Of a stretch of 25,221 nt of DNA, positions 1 through 10,925 are shown piece after piece (positions within the stretch are counted from its first letter, which is position 1; every line of letters starts with the position of its first letter). The DNA comes from Isohypsibius dastychi. Taxonomy: Eukaryota; Tardigrada; Eutardigrada; Parachela; Isohypsibiidae. Where the stretch lies: assembly GCA_034696485.1 (NCBI GenBank), contig JAQIWT010000274.1, positions 1-25,221 of the forward strand. Direction: 5' to 3'. Position numbers and translations under genes: made by a program. The notes below the pieces were generated by a model, which searched no databases, was not told the origin of the DNA, and worked only from the letters and a program-made list of their open reading frames with translations.

Positions 1-347
1 CTTGACCATCGAGACTGGGGCGCTCAATTCTCGGGTGTTCACCCCATTCAGTCCAAAACATGAATCGTGCTCTAAATAAAAAATACGATAACAATCAGAT
101 GGATAAATTACTATAGAAAAAAATGTCATGCGCGACGAATTGAGTAGGTTTGGTATACGTACTTGACTATCGGATCTCGAATAATACCGCGAGGTCGCGA
201 GATACTCTGATTAAACAGAACCAGCCGGAAGCGACCATCCGAAGAGGCCACATAGATGGTATCCAACGCGGGATCACTCAAATAAATGTTCTACGCAATC
301 CAGTCAAAAGCTAGTCCCTCTACCACATCGATGCTACTTGTTGTAAT
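1..347 (-). pseudogene. LRP-type YWTD beta-propeller fragment (partial, runs off the left edge)
   Basis: Two exons on the minus strand, 347-163 and 71-1, are joined by a 91-bp intron (donor GTACGTATACC, acceptor TTTATTTAG). The first exon reads VEGLAFDWIA, a stop, then NIYLSDPALDTIYVA. The second reads [20 protein letters not shown]. These are the EGLAxDWxxxNLYWTD and YWTDWGxxPRIER blocks of the LDL-receptor-related protein family, whose members are large single-pass endocytic receptors. The intron joins the exons in frame (AA|A). Two changes damage the fold: an in-frame TAG at 291-293 just before the NIYWTD strand, and Leu for the conserved Trp of YWTD. The gene continues to the left. Which LRP paralogue it is cannot be decided from about 80 residues. 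The spliced exon at 480-700 may precede it. Confidence 0.8.
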
Positions 348-479
348 CTAAAAGCAACACAAACTGAAATATTTGACCAACACGGATCCCTTAAATTTTA
401 ATTTATTCTCGATTTCTAAATTCATATGTGAACACTCCAAGTTCAGTGGAGCTTCTACCGAAATGCCGAGATGACCTAC

Positions 480-985
480 CTAAATATTGTTGAACTCTCG
501 TATCCTTAGATTTGAGCGATAAAGGTACTGAAAGGCCAGACTGGCATCGAAGAGTTCCGATTGAATCAACCCGAGCAGCCAGTTCATATGTTCCTGAGTT
601 GGCAGCGGCGTGACAGGAAGTGGAGTGACAAAGGTCAGTACTGACTGATCCAAACCAGCTGGATCAGACGGAAAATTATCAGGAATGACGTCGTCATAAA
701 ACTCTTCCGGACTGGACTCTTATCAATAATCGACTGGGGTCCAAAAGAGTTGAAAGATTGTAGCGACCGGTTCGCCGATGTCGATTGTATGGGAGTTGGT
801 CGGAAATGGAGCGTAAAATGGAGGGATGCTTGAAAGACGACAGGATGATCCGCTGCTCGACTTCATCTACATCCGGATTGCAAATCACGTTTTCTAGTGG
901 GTTCCATTTTCAGATAACCCAGATTTTCTGGACTTTCGCTTCCAACATCCGGCTTGAACCGTTTGCATTCTTCCACTATTCGATG
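480..985 (-). other. Unassigned coding-like stretch upstream of the LRP exons
   Basis: Two minus-strand open frames abut here. One covers about 925-694 and contains ENVICNPDVDEVEQRI. After a +1 shift near 715, a second runs to a TAG at about 480 and contains ESSPEEFYDDVIPDNF and, at its end, FQYLYRSNLRIREFN. The last motif resembles the strand that opens an LRP propeller (xLLxSNRxxIRxxx), so this could be the preceding part of the same LRP gene. I do not recognise the rest. The frame change and terminal TAG resemble the lesions seen in the named genes. The call is weak and no function is claimed. About 985-1290 holds only an AT-rich stretch with several TTGCAG/TTTCAG-like sites and no convincing exon. 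Confidence 0.3.
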
Positions 986-1294
986 GTGGGACCTAGGGGG
1001 ACAAAATGATTAAACAACCAATGGGAGAACACTCTGACCAAAACCCGACTGCAACAAGCATGAACGGGAATACAATTGAATCTGGAGAAGCTTCAAAGTT
1101 CAATACAACTAAACCCAGCCGGAAGCGAACTGTTTCCGCGAAATCATCTATTCCAATTTTAATCCGGAAGCACCCTCATTTTTTCCAATTATTCAAAAAC
1201 AAAAATCACGTGCGCAAAAATTGACGAGAGTAAAGAAAGGCCAAAGCCAGAAAAGCTGAAAAAACTACTATTCAGCAGTATTCAGCCAACTGAC

Positions 1295-2337
1295 CTTTCG
1301 CGTTCCATTTCCAGTGACAAATTCTCCATGCTGGCAAACTGTCTGAAATCAACCACTTCCGATTTATAACCAGAGTCCCCACCATTTCGATCTATCATCT
1401 CCACAATTTCTGGTTGATAATAAGCCGGCGGTTGGAGCACCTGTTGCATCAGTCTATATCTAGCCCGTTTCTCCATCTAGCTTTCTCAACTTCCTCCTTC
1501 AAGTCTTCTGTTTCTTGACTTCTCCTGTCAACTTCATTAACCATCTGAAGTGTCAGCATCTCAGCATCTCGTAATTTATCTTCCATGAAGAGATTTTCCT
1601 CTTTTGGTTTGAATTGCAGTTATACGAAGTTGCTGCATCTCTTTTTCGGCCTTGATTGCCTTCCGGTTGAGCAAAACGGCTTCCTGTTCCGAAATCTACG
1701 CTTTGGCTGCTAGAACATCCAACGTTTCTTGAGATTGTCTCTATGAAAAAGCAAGAAACAAGTCAGATAAATGGTATGCGATCATATGCCCTGATATGTT
1801 CCAATGCCGAAATGGTGCATCACAAAGTGCCACTTATAACTCACATTTTGATTTGCGGGATCTCTCTGGGAATTCATTTAAAGCTTCCAAAGATTTCTAG
1901 AAGACCAAGAGAAATAACTAACACAAAGAAATGGAAAAAGGTTACAAAAGGTTGTACATTATTCGGTCGGGTTCAAAAAATTGGCTATTGTCTTCGAATT
2001 CATAACGTTCACTCAGTTCTTCAAATTCCTTTCAATTATATTAAATTAATTTTTTGCTTCCGACTTGTTATCTCCAAATATCACCTATTTTTCGCTAATT
2101 ACAACACTTCCGACTTGTTCGTTAGCCAGCTGAATCTGTTCCTGTATTTGCATCAATTGTCGTTGAAGCTCTTTTTTTCTCTTCTCCCTCATCAATTTAT
2201 CTCGTGATATCTTTTCTCTCAACAATTTCTGTAGTTCTGCATGACATCGGGCTTTCTCATCTCTGGCTTGCAACTTGTCTGGTTTTGGACGTTTCTTCTT
2301 CATCTCTTCATCAAACTCGGAGAGGCATTTCTGACTT
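1295..2337 (-). pseudogene. nfm-1: Merlin (NF2/ERM family) coiled-coil exons, 3' part of nfm-1
   Basis: The exon at about 2337-2115 reads ARDEKARCHAELQKLLREK through QRQLMQIQEQIQLANEQ. It aligns without gaps over some 49 residues with the start of the merlin central helix (REEKARKQMERQRLAREK to ATMANEAL in the human protein, from memory). The exon at 1740-1295 continues with SQETLDVLAAKA, a stop, ISEQEAVLLNRKA and later MENLSLEMERER, matching LLAEKAQITEEEA and RLSMEIEKEK. Lesions seen: TAG at 1696-1698 where the family has Gln, one extra A in the A-run near 1601-1606, and a one-base loss near 1473-1478. Merlin links membrane proteins to cortical actin and restrains growth signalling. The C-terminal tail after 1295 is not evident. 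The FERM half is 18 kb away at 20330-20937. The intron between the two exons (1741-2114) holds nothing else. Confidence 0.82.
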
Positions 2338-3218
2338 CTGAATGCAAACAAAAGTTGTCGAATTCTTTTCACTGCTGGCGAAGTTCGATGAAGTTTCTGT
2401 CCAACTAAGAAATCGTCTGAGCTTGCCTTCTTCCTCCTGCAAATCCAATAAGATTTGTCTCGAATCCTCCTCAATTCACTTGATTTGGTGGCATTTTTCC
2501 AATTTCGCCAGACGTTTATCAGCCAATCGACTGAGATTGACCATCGGCGAATGGACTTGGCTGTAGATCATTGTCGCTTGATCGAACGAGTCTCTGAAAC
2601 GACAGACATATGATTAAAGAAACACTACTGTATCACCAACATATGAATCTGCTACCGAATACAGTATTTAGCTCTCCAAACTCTGGAATGATAATGAATT
2701 AAATAGCACATACAAACCGAAATTATGTTTTGTCAGAAAGACTTGAAGTAGGAACGCAGTAATGTTTCTTGATTCAAAAAGGTCACATTAGCTTAACATC
2801 ATTCAATCAGTCGAAAATATCTTTAACTGACTTTATGAAAATTCGATACAAAATAAACAACAAACACCATTTTGGCAGTAACACCAAAACAAACTTCTCA
2901 TAAGTTGTTAAGCTCATAAGAAAATATGTTGTCTCCTTTTCATTTTGTTTCTGTAGCAAGAACAATTCGACGAAATTACATACTTGTCTTCCAGCGAGAA
3001 TTGGTCCTTTTCGAATTTCGACAGGGTTCCCCTGCCTTCAGTTTGAAGTTGCAATGAAAATGGATCCTCCCATATTTGTTGCATCATTTTCTTTTGCACT
3101 TGGGTTGGGTCATCGTGTTGTTATAAACAGACGAGAATCCGTCTTCAGTTTCAGGTCTTGAATGGCTCCTAGCAGACGGCGCGATGCTTGCCGGCATCTC
3201 GATAAAAGGCTCAATTCG
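2338..3218 (-). pseudogene. Two exons of an unidentified helical, spectrin-repeat-like protein
   Basis: The exon at 3218-2984 has acceptor TATTTTCAG and donor GTATGTAA. It reads IEPFIEMPASIAPSAR and, after a frameshift near 3100, QKKMMQQIWEDPF to KDQFSLEDK. The next exon starts at 2593 (acceptor GTTTCAG) and joins in phase (AA|A). It reads DSFDQATMIYSQVHS, then ADKRLAKLEKCHQIK, a TGA (2476-2478), and EEDSRQILLDLQEEEGKL. The heptad-like charged pattern resembles spectrin repeats of RhoGEFs such as the Trio or DBS types, but I cannot name the family. Its open frame runs directly into the merlin exon at 2337. The intron at 2594-2983 contains no other feature I can support. Confidence 0.45.
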
Positions 3219-3286
3219 CTGAAAATATAAACATTAACAAACATTGCCGGGACCAGATTTTCTGAAATGAGTTGATAAATAGATTG

Positions 3287-3320
3287 TTGTCCATGGAGCG
3301 GTCATCCGCTCCATGGACAA
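3287..3320. repeat. Perfect 15-bp inverted repeat with a 4-base loop
   Basis: TTGTCCATGGAGCGG at 3287-3301 is followed by TCAT and then by its exact reverse complement at 3306-3320. No mismatch is present. It lies in non-coding sequence between the last WDR11 exon and the helical-protein exon. It could be a small hairpin, a remnant of an inverted-repeat element, or a structured intronic RNA. I see no second copy in the window. Confidence 0.85.
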
Positions 3321-3429
3321 AAATCGTCTAAAGCAAAACACATATTATCAGTGAAAACCAAACATATATAAGCTCGTTTTCGGTGGAAGTTTTAATTCGA
3401 AATTCTGCATTGCTCCTCTGAATAGTACG

Positions 3430-6097
3430 TACTTTGAACAGTCAGAATAATAATGATCGTCAGTCGGTTCCAAGCTAATCAACATCTGTCGAGCTAGAAC
3501 CAAATCCCGGATACATAAATGATCCGAGTGACGCCTTCGCTAGCCATTCGACAGAATCGTATTTGTAACATCCAGTAATCTCTCCTGAAAACAGAAACAA
3601 CAATAATCCAATCAATAGTTCACGAAAAAGTGGAATTAATGCGCAACAAAAGCAACACACGGTTTCTGCCGAAACTGAAAAAAACAAAAAAGAAGCTGGC
3701 TATCACAAATAAATTCAAATGTACTGCGCTTAATTCCGCTCGAGTCCAAAATCTGAATTCTTCATTCTTTTCTCACTCTTTTCTTCACTTTTTTTTTAAC
3801 ATTTATTCCGAATACTGTATGAGTATTGTTTCGCATGCCAACAATTGAAAGATGAGTCTATATTGGATTCAACTGCAATCAAGCGAAGTAGAATGATTTT
3901 GACGAACCTCTGATTGATTCTTTCTTTGTCAGAAGAAATCCATTACTCGAATGTTTGAGCAGACCGTATAGTTGGCTACTTTAACAAGGCATTCCTCGAA
4001 GACAGGCTATCCAGAACTGATAATAATTTTCATCACCCGTGAATAAGGCTGTAATTATAGCTCGATCAGCCGTTGATAGCGAAGAGGTATCCCGGACGTG
4101 CTCGTCAACAATGGCAATTCACTGCCTCGTCCAGCTTCCAGGTTCAATTGAATTTTTGAAGATGTAAACAAATCGGAGCGTATTGAAGATAACTTCGGGG
4201 GAACAATGGAACCGAGAAGACTACTGGATTTGTAATGAAGTGCTGACTGCGCCGGAAGTAAATACGGACTCGACAGGTTGTCTGAAAAAAATCAATCGGT
4301 AAGATATAAGATCTGCTTAAGGAGGAGAGAGTCAACTATGAACTGAAATTTAATTTATTTTCATCTCACAAATTTACGAAATTACCCATTTTCTCCTTAA
4401 ATTTTTCACATTTTTAAAAACATTTACCATCAGGAATCCAGTTACAATTTCCTTTCTGACTGTGAATTTTTTAAAGCATTCATGCATGAAACAACGAAAG
4501 TACTGGAAGAATGTAGATTTAAGAACAGGAATATGACATCAGAAGAAGAAAAAGAGACTCGAACAACCGGTAAACCAGAAGTTCATTCCAGAACAATAAT
4601 CAAATTAAATTACACGAAATATTTACAAATTGTCTTTTTTCAGAATAAACTTCGAGGAAACAGCGTAATATGCGCCAGAGTGTTTTATAAGGAATCCTCA
4701 GACCATACCGTTAATGACATCCATATTCAATAGACTAGAACAGCTCCGCAGATTCCGACATTCGAAAATCCTAGCAAGTCCGTCCGTACAACTCAGCGTC
4801 AAATGCGTCGCCGGAATCCACTCCAACGCAGTAACCTTATACAATTTCGGTGTCAACTGATTAATTATCTCCATCGTCTCAATCTCCGAAAGCCCAAAGA
4901 TCGAACCCATCCCAAAACAATACAGCCACCCACATGACGTGTTCTTTCAACGAGAATCGGATGCTCTTAATCCAACCACGATTCAGATTCCGCGTGTCAG
5001 CGGAATTCTCCGATGGGATCCTTTTTATGAGACTTCCGTCAACGTCGCCTATGATTTTATTCCGTTTGCGACCCCATGGTTGTGACGTGACCGATTGTGG
5101 TCTGGGTTGTGTAAAGGGATGATTCAACTCCCTGGAGAATGTTGCTACGGATTAGGTAAGGTTGGAAAAAGACCGTTATCCGCAACGAAAAGCAAAAGGT
5201 CACGCTTGTCGTTTTTCGGTGGAGTTCCTAAACAATAAATGACGTCACAGTCTGGCGGCAAACGAAAAATCCGTAAGTAGGGCTTCGATTGCACAACGGA
5301 AGTCCTAGATCTCAATCTCTTCGTTTGTTTTTGGTTCTTCAAACCAGTTGAAATAAAAGAAAACTAAGACAAAAATCATTATTTATTTCACCGGTTATTT
5401 ACCCTCAATTATGAGTACAGTAGATTTAAACAGTAATTTGGTAGGAGTACTGGATGCTAAAATCTGATACATTTCTCATTTACTGAAGATGAAGCGGGTT
5501 TGTTCCTGTATTTTCTCTAACAGAAATCACTCTCACCCTCACCCGAATCTCCCGGAATAACCACCGTAATCCACTCGGCAGTCGTAGCTTGGGGTCGATG
5601 CCAAATCAGGGGTCTTCCCTCTAACAGACTCCACACTTCCGGTGGTCCATTTTCAAACAAAACGACGATAAAATTCCTAGACGTCGAAAATTTAACCACG
5701 CGAATCGGCGATTCTTCCACGGTACTATTTCGGATACTCCGGACATCCCCTGTGGCCAAATCTAAGATCAGAATTTCGCTCCGTATTAACGCAGTTGGTC
5801 AAGTGACAGCAGCGAGTGCATACATCAGTATTTTTGACTCGATGATCCATTCCGGTTCCTTGACCGGAAATGCATTGACGAAAATTTCGCTTATCAATTC
5901 AGAATTGAACTGAAGAATCTGGACAGCGCCGCGATTTGATCCGACTGGGAGGAGCTGTGTTGGAGCTGGACCGGCTTGGAGAACGGAAGGAGGTGCGTGA
6001 TGTGGGGTTGTGACGTTTGACAGAAGAATTCGAGCGTTGATGGAATTTTGGTTGGGAGAGTCCGATGGCAGAAACGGCGTTTTCATCGAGTGACCAA
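3430..6097 (-). pseudogene. WDR11: WDR11-type beta-propeller protein, central part
   Basis: The exon at 6097-5543 carries LLPVGSNRGAVQI, RSEILILDLATGDVRS, SRNFIVVLFENGPPEVWSL and ATTAEWI. These match in order the WDR11 strands LLAVGTxNGxVxVY, RNELxLVDLxTG, YLAVVFxDKPLELWD and ITALEW. Exons at about 5310-4700 follow with GDVDGSLI, RGWIKSIRFSLKEH, FDLWAF and VTALEWIPATHLTLSCTDG. The exon at about 4263-3980 has SSPYLLPAQSALHYKS (PYLLVPRASLALK in the family) and FTGDENYYQFWIACLR. The exon at 3591-3430 has ARQMLISLEPTDDHYYSDC (AVQLLLETSADNPHYYCDS). WDR11 is a trans-Golgi/endosome tethering scaffold. Lesions: TGA near 5807, frameshifts near 5150, 4895 and 4065, and TAG near 3542. The first half of the protein (about 500 residues) and the last 150 or so are not in the expected places, so the locus is truncated at both ends. 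Sequence at 4335-4690 is mostly intronic. Confidence 0.83.
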
Positions 6098-6561
6098 CTG
6101 GAAAAAAAACAAAACATCAATATATTACGTACCTACCAATGATCAACAGCATCCAATCCAATTTCTTTAGTGTTAATTTTCAAGAAATTTAGCTTTCGAA
6201 TTCAACAGGTAAACGAACAAATTGTGTGGGTGACCGGTAAACTTTGAGCGCCAGCGTGGTTACGGATAATTCTTGAACCAATTAACAAGAATAAGCCACA
6301 ATTTTTTTTTCTAAAATCTGTGAAAAACTTCCACGAACATATATTCATCATCTCATGAATGCTTATTTCCGCACCTATTGTGCACCAAGAGAAATTCCAC
6401 CTCAGGTTCTGACCATTCTCTTCTCCACATAAGGAAACGAAAATAATTCTTCAGAGACAGTCCTCTAATCCAGCTGAAAACAACCCAAACCAATTAGGAG
6501 ATGTCCATATTCAACTTTGTGAAACTCACATCAACGTGGCAGTTTCATCCAATTGTAGGTA
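6098..6561. other. Spacer between the end of aman-2 and the first WDR11 exon present
   Basis: AT-rich sequence with a T-run near 6301-6310. The left boundary is the WDR11 acceptor (TTTTTTTCCAG on the minus strand, just right of 6097). No exon, RNA gene or repeat is recognisable. The missing N-terminal half of WDR11 would be expected here, but no WD-repeat-like frame is found. Confidence 0.5.
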
Positions 6562-9500
6562 TCATGCAATCAACCCCAACCCAAAACAACATGAGTAGTC
6601 CATTCGGCCCAGACCCCAACCAGGCTCATCTCCACGTTTCTCACTCTTCACTGAAATCTTCACTCCACCCCCATCATCAATATCCGAAGTAACAACAGCG
6701 CGTATATTGAGCAAATGAACGTCACATGGCAGATCGGCATTCAGTCCATCAAAGGTCACCAACTGACCAGGGTCATCTGCCAGAAGTAATGAGGTTAATG
6801 GATGGAGGGTAGATAGGAGGGTCAATGTTGGATGGGTTTTGTCGGAAAAGAAAGATGGACGGTTAGATCAAATATCCGAGGAAATATACTGGATGTCTGA
6901 GGGACATTATCATGAACCATTTGACCCAAGCCCCGATTATCATCTTGAAGCAAACGACGGTCCAACATGATTTCCAGCGTACCTGTGGAATGAATTTCTT
7001 AAAATCTATGACTGTCTATGGAATATCCGGACACTTGAACAGATTAATATTCATTCATAAAAGAAATGGAAATCCTAAAATCCAGCAGGAGACAGGTTGA
7101 ACCGAAAATCACCCAAGCGTACCTTTAGATAAACTAGCGACTCCAAATGGCTGTTTGGAGATGACGCTCAGGCTGTACTCTTGATCCTCCACAAATGTCG
7201 CACTGCGCATGGGATAATAAATTCCCTGTATTGGCAGTTTACCCAGCGTTTTCCGCCTAATCATCTGGAATCCGTTGACATCATCAGTGGCGAACTTCAT
7301 TTTCACTGGCAATGGGGCTTTTGATGTACATGGCTGGCTCATAGTTACTGGCATTTGTAATGTCGACTATATTCTCAACTTCCGGCGTCTGAACATCAAA
7401 ACCATTGGAATGGCTTACTCGGACAATGTGGGTGATTTGTGGAAGGACAAGATGGAGCTCGGAAACAATGGAGCCGCGAATAACGCGGACCAACGACTGC
7501 TCCATTTGCACATCCTACAAAAACAACAAATAACATTATCTGGAATTTCTGGACGACGATTTTGATCATATTCAGGCAATCGCCCTGTTTTTAAAATTCC
7601 GAGTTCTTGTCCCAACTTTTTGGAATTTCAAATCTTGTTTTTCTGTTCCAATTTAACCAATATTTCAGTCAGTAAATCCACATCCGAGACTGTCTGTCTA
7701 TCTTATAAAATGCAATCTATATTTCTAACTTTCAACTTTCTCAGAAACTAAGTAACTGCAAGCCCTCAAAATATTACTTCCGTGCATGTATTCGACTTCC
7801 GGGAAACCCCAAAGAACGAAGCAATAAATAACCGTACCGATGAAGGTCCGTCAGGCTTGAAAAGATATGTTCCACTTTTGTCCTCTTTTTTCGTCGTCCC
7901 ATAACGGATCAATTTGAAGGCCACATCCAGCGAAACATCCCAATACTTGTAAGATATACTCTGGGGGACATTCTGGGAGATATTCTCTGAGGAAAATTGT
8001 TCATTGTCCGAAACCGAAAATAAGGAATGAGAGAAGTCAGGTGCGATGTTTCTTACCTTAAGGTAGCCAGTGTTTCCATTGAATTCGAGTTTATAAAACT
8101 CATTCTCCAGCTCAATGGCGGGTTGGTATTTTTTCGATTACATTTGGAAAGTGGAGAAAGTGGCATCTATCCCACGAGAATTTTTATGGAATGTCTCCAG
8201 AACTGATATCATGGCAGCATTTCGAACCTCATTTTTATCGACTGATCTGGGATAGTTCTTGTCACTGGATGGCAAAATCAAGCAGGGCAGCCTTGGCATC
8301 CAAAGCCGGTAGCTGCGCTTCAAATATCAACTGAAAGACAAAAAAGTGTTAGAAAAATGATGACTGGATTATAAACAATCCCAATCGCAAAAAAAACAAA
8401 TGTAAACTAGTTACCTCGAATGCGCTCTTTGGAGGCTTGATCAGTTTTCCCGCGCGGACACGGCCTTTCCGGAATCCTCTTCGGCGACAATCCGAGGAAC
8501 TGCTAATCAAGATGGTAGTCTTCTCAACTCGCGCAAATCCCAAAGAGTTAAGGACGACCCCTTTCCTTCCATCTGATGATACCATGACTTTAGGGATAAA
8601 GCGCCTTGAAAGAAAAATGTCTCGATATAGTACAGGCTGGACAACATGACTGCTTTGGAGAGAATTAGGCGACATGAGCAAAAAGAGCGACTGACCGAAG
8701 ACATCTTCCGAGTATCTGCAACGAATGAAAGTCAAAAATTAATTTCTCTAGTCAGTATTAAAATAAAATCCTTTAGAATAGATCTCATAAGTCAGGTATA
8801 ATTCATCTGCTAATCAAATTACAAAAAATCTTGTTAAAAACATAATTTTCAGAACACTACGCAAATAACAAGCCACAAATACTGAAACAGGATTCCATAA
8901 TTCTGAACTGATGCTTCAAGACAGGAAACGAAGTTGATGAACGAACTTCGTCGTTTGATTATTTCGTGTAATTTATCGAACCAAGAACACATTCAATCTC
9001 CTGGTTCCGTGAATTTAGGAATTTAATTTAGCACAACAATCCAGCTCTTAGTTGTTGATCATATAAGACCAGGTCTGCCCACTGACCTGATTGCGATGTT
9101 CAATTTGTAAGAATACGTAGTCTTCTACGACATGCGTTTTGGCGGTTCCCGTTATTCCATCATGATGCTCGGAATAGGGACGTGCTTTGATCAGCTTGCT
9201 CACAAGTTCATCAGCCAGCTTCTTCGACTCAACTCTTGCAAGCGCCATCGAAAACGATATCTCCCCGATCTGAAATGATACTGGGCATTTATGAATTCTT
9301 AGAAGTCATGATTAGTTTTTTAACGTTAGACTATGAGAACATGCAATGGGCGGGATGTCACGGATTATCACCGAATTCTCACCTCAAAACATCATGCAGT
9401 TGACATTCCAGACTTTTGCAGAATGGACGTGATGTAAACAAAGGTCATCCCGGGCCACATAAGTGCGAAAATCTCCGGAGAACTTGGAAAACTGAATTGA

Positions 9501-10564
9501 CCGATCGGTAGAATCTGATTGTAGAGCATCAAGATAATCTCCCAAAGTTCCAAATTGCACCTGAAAAACAACAATATCTCAAATCAATCTCAAAAAATCG
9601 TTTTGGAAAAACACGTGATTTGTAAAGAATCACAACTGCATGCATGTACATACCTGTGAATGATATTGTTTGTGGCTGGGAATTGATGAATTTGATGGGA
9701 CGTTGAGATACTGCTGGTCCCACTCCAGCGCTGAATCATACCGGGAATCGTCTCCAAGTGGAAGGAACAAACAAGATTTGTACAGCTCGGTTTTTTCTTG
9801 TGCTGATCCAGTGACGTCTCCGCACTGTAAAAGCGGAAATACTCTGTACCATAAACTAAAATCACAAATGCGAGTCCGTATCATAAATTAATTCATGAAA
9901 AAATCAATATTTTATCATATTTTTCAATGCGCGAGAATATTTGAGCTTTTTCGCCGAAATCGATTTCGTCCAACTCATCCAGTTTCATGATTCAATGGGA
10001 GAAAAATACCAAAATAGTGGAAGTCAACCGTCATCTAGTTTCCATAATCAGCGAACTGTCACCTACCGTTCCTGGACGTTATTTTCATGGATCATTCTTG
10101 GTGGAATCGTCCACGGACAATCAACCCTCCCACTTCCCGCAAGTCTTTTGGAATCAAACTGGCAGCGAATTTTCGGGTCGGGTCCACAAGTATGCGGTAC
10201 GTGATCTGAATAAAACGGCATCAAATGCGTCAGAATATCACTTCCGCCTTCTCGCTCCCAATTCTATCTCCACTTGAACTCCAACAGCTTATTTTCCGCC
10301 AGATATTCCTTAATGCTGTAATGAACTCGCTGGATGAGCATGCCGTCGAACTTGAGGAGTTTTCAGAGATATGAAATTGTGGAGGAGAATCCAAAAGGGT
10401 CAATTGTCCAGCCGTGTCGAGTACTAGCATCTTCCCCGAGGTGATTACGAATCCACTCGTGACCTTCGATTGACTGAAGGACGGTTGAGACATAATGGAC
10501 GTTGGCTTCATCAGTCATAACCCATATACTCATCACAATCTCAATCTGACCATTCTTCACCAGC
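6562..10564 (-). pseudogene. aman-2: Golgi alpha-mannosidase II (GH38), catalytic and C-terminal exons of aman-2
   Basis: Nine exons with clear splice sites: 10564-10067, 9824-9654, 9560-9383, 9269-9087, 8715-8415, 8330-8057, 7986-7838, 7514-7123 and 6982-6562. In order they carry [150 protein letters not shown] and LPCDVHLLNIRAV. This is glycoside hydrolase family 38, which trims GlcNAcMan5 in N-glycan maturation. The zinc-binding and nucleophile Asp of DPFG and the His of HHDG are kept. The usual TGGWVM reads MSIWVM. Stops: TGA at 10363-10365 and TAG at 10264-10266 (Gln of WRQNWE). Frameshifts lie near 9430, 7285 and 6830. The exon at 7838-7986 is undamaged. The 371-bp intron 8716-9086 holds nothing further. 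Confidence 0.92.
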
Positions 10565-10925
10565 CTGAAAACAATCAACGATTAACCACAAACGAAATCA
10601 CATTTTATCTTTAGTTTAGGATAAAGGAAATGGTGATCTGGTTGATGAAGTTTCAAGTAGTTAATTGCTCGATGGCCACAAAAGTGAGCCAGTCTAACTT
10701 TACCATATGCTCTTCCTCCAAAAAGTGTTTAAAACAGCGGCACGGTCGCCGCAGGTCAGACGTCAACTGACTCAGTACGGGATCGTTCGAGGAGCTCCAA
10801 ATTATCCGGGGGCTGATTAACACTGTGAGCTTTGATCGTCGTCTTGAAATCTCCGGGAAACTGCATGTAACAAAGTATTGGTTATATTCAAGTATCAAGA
10901 TGTGGAAGAAAGGTTATCCCATCTG
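10565..10925 (-). other. Region between aman-2 exon 5 and the psme-4 3' end, possible decayed exon
   Basis: A short open stretch after a TGCAG acceptor at about 10865 reads DFKTTIKAHSVNQPPDNLEL, with further pieces such as KHFLEEEHMVKLDWL in a shifted frame. It could be the degraded C-terminus of psme-4, which should end near here, but I cannot align it with the PA200 tail. Stops break every frame. The aman-2 acceptor (GTTTTCAG) follows at 10565. Confidence 0.25.
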
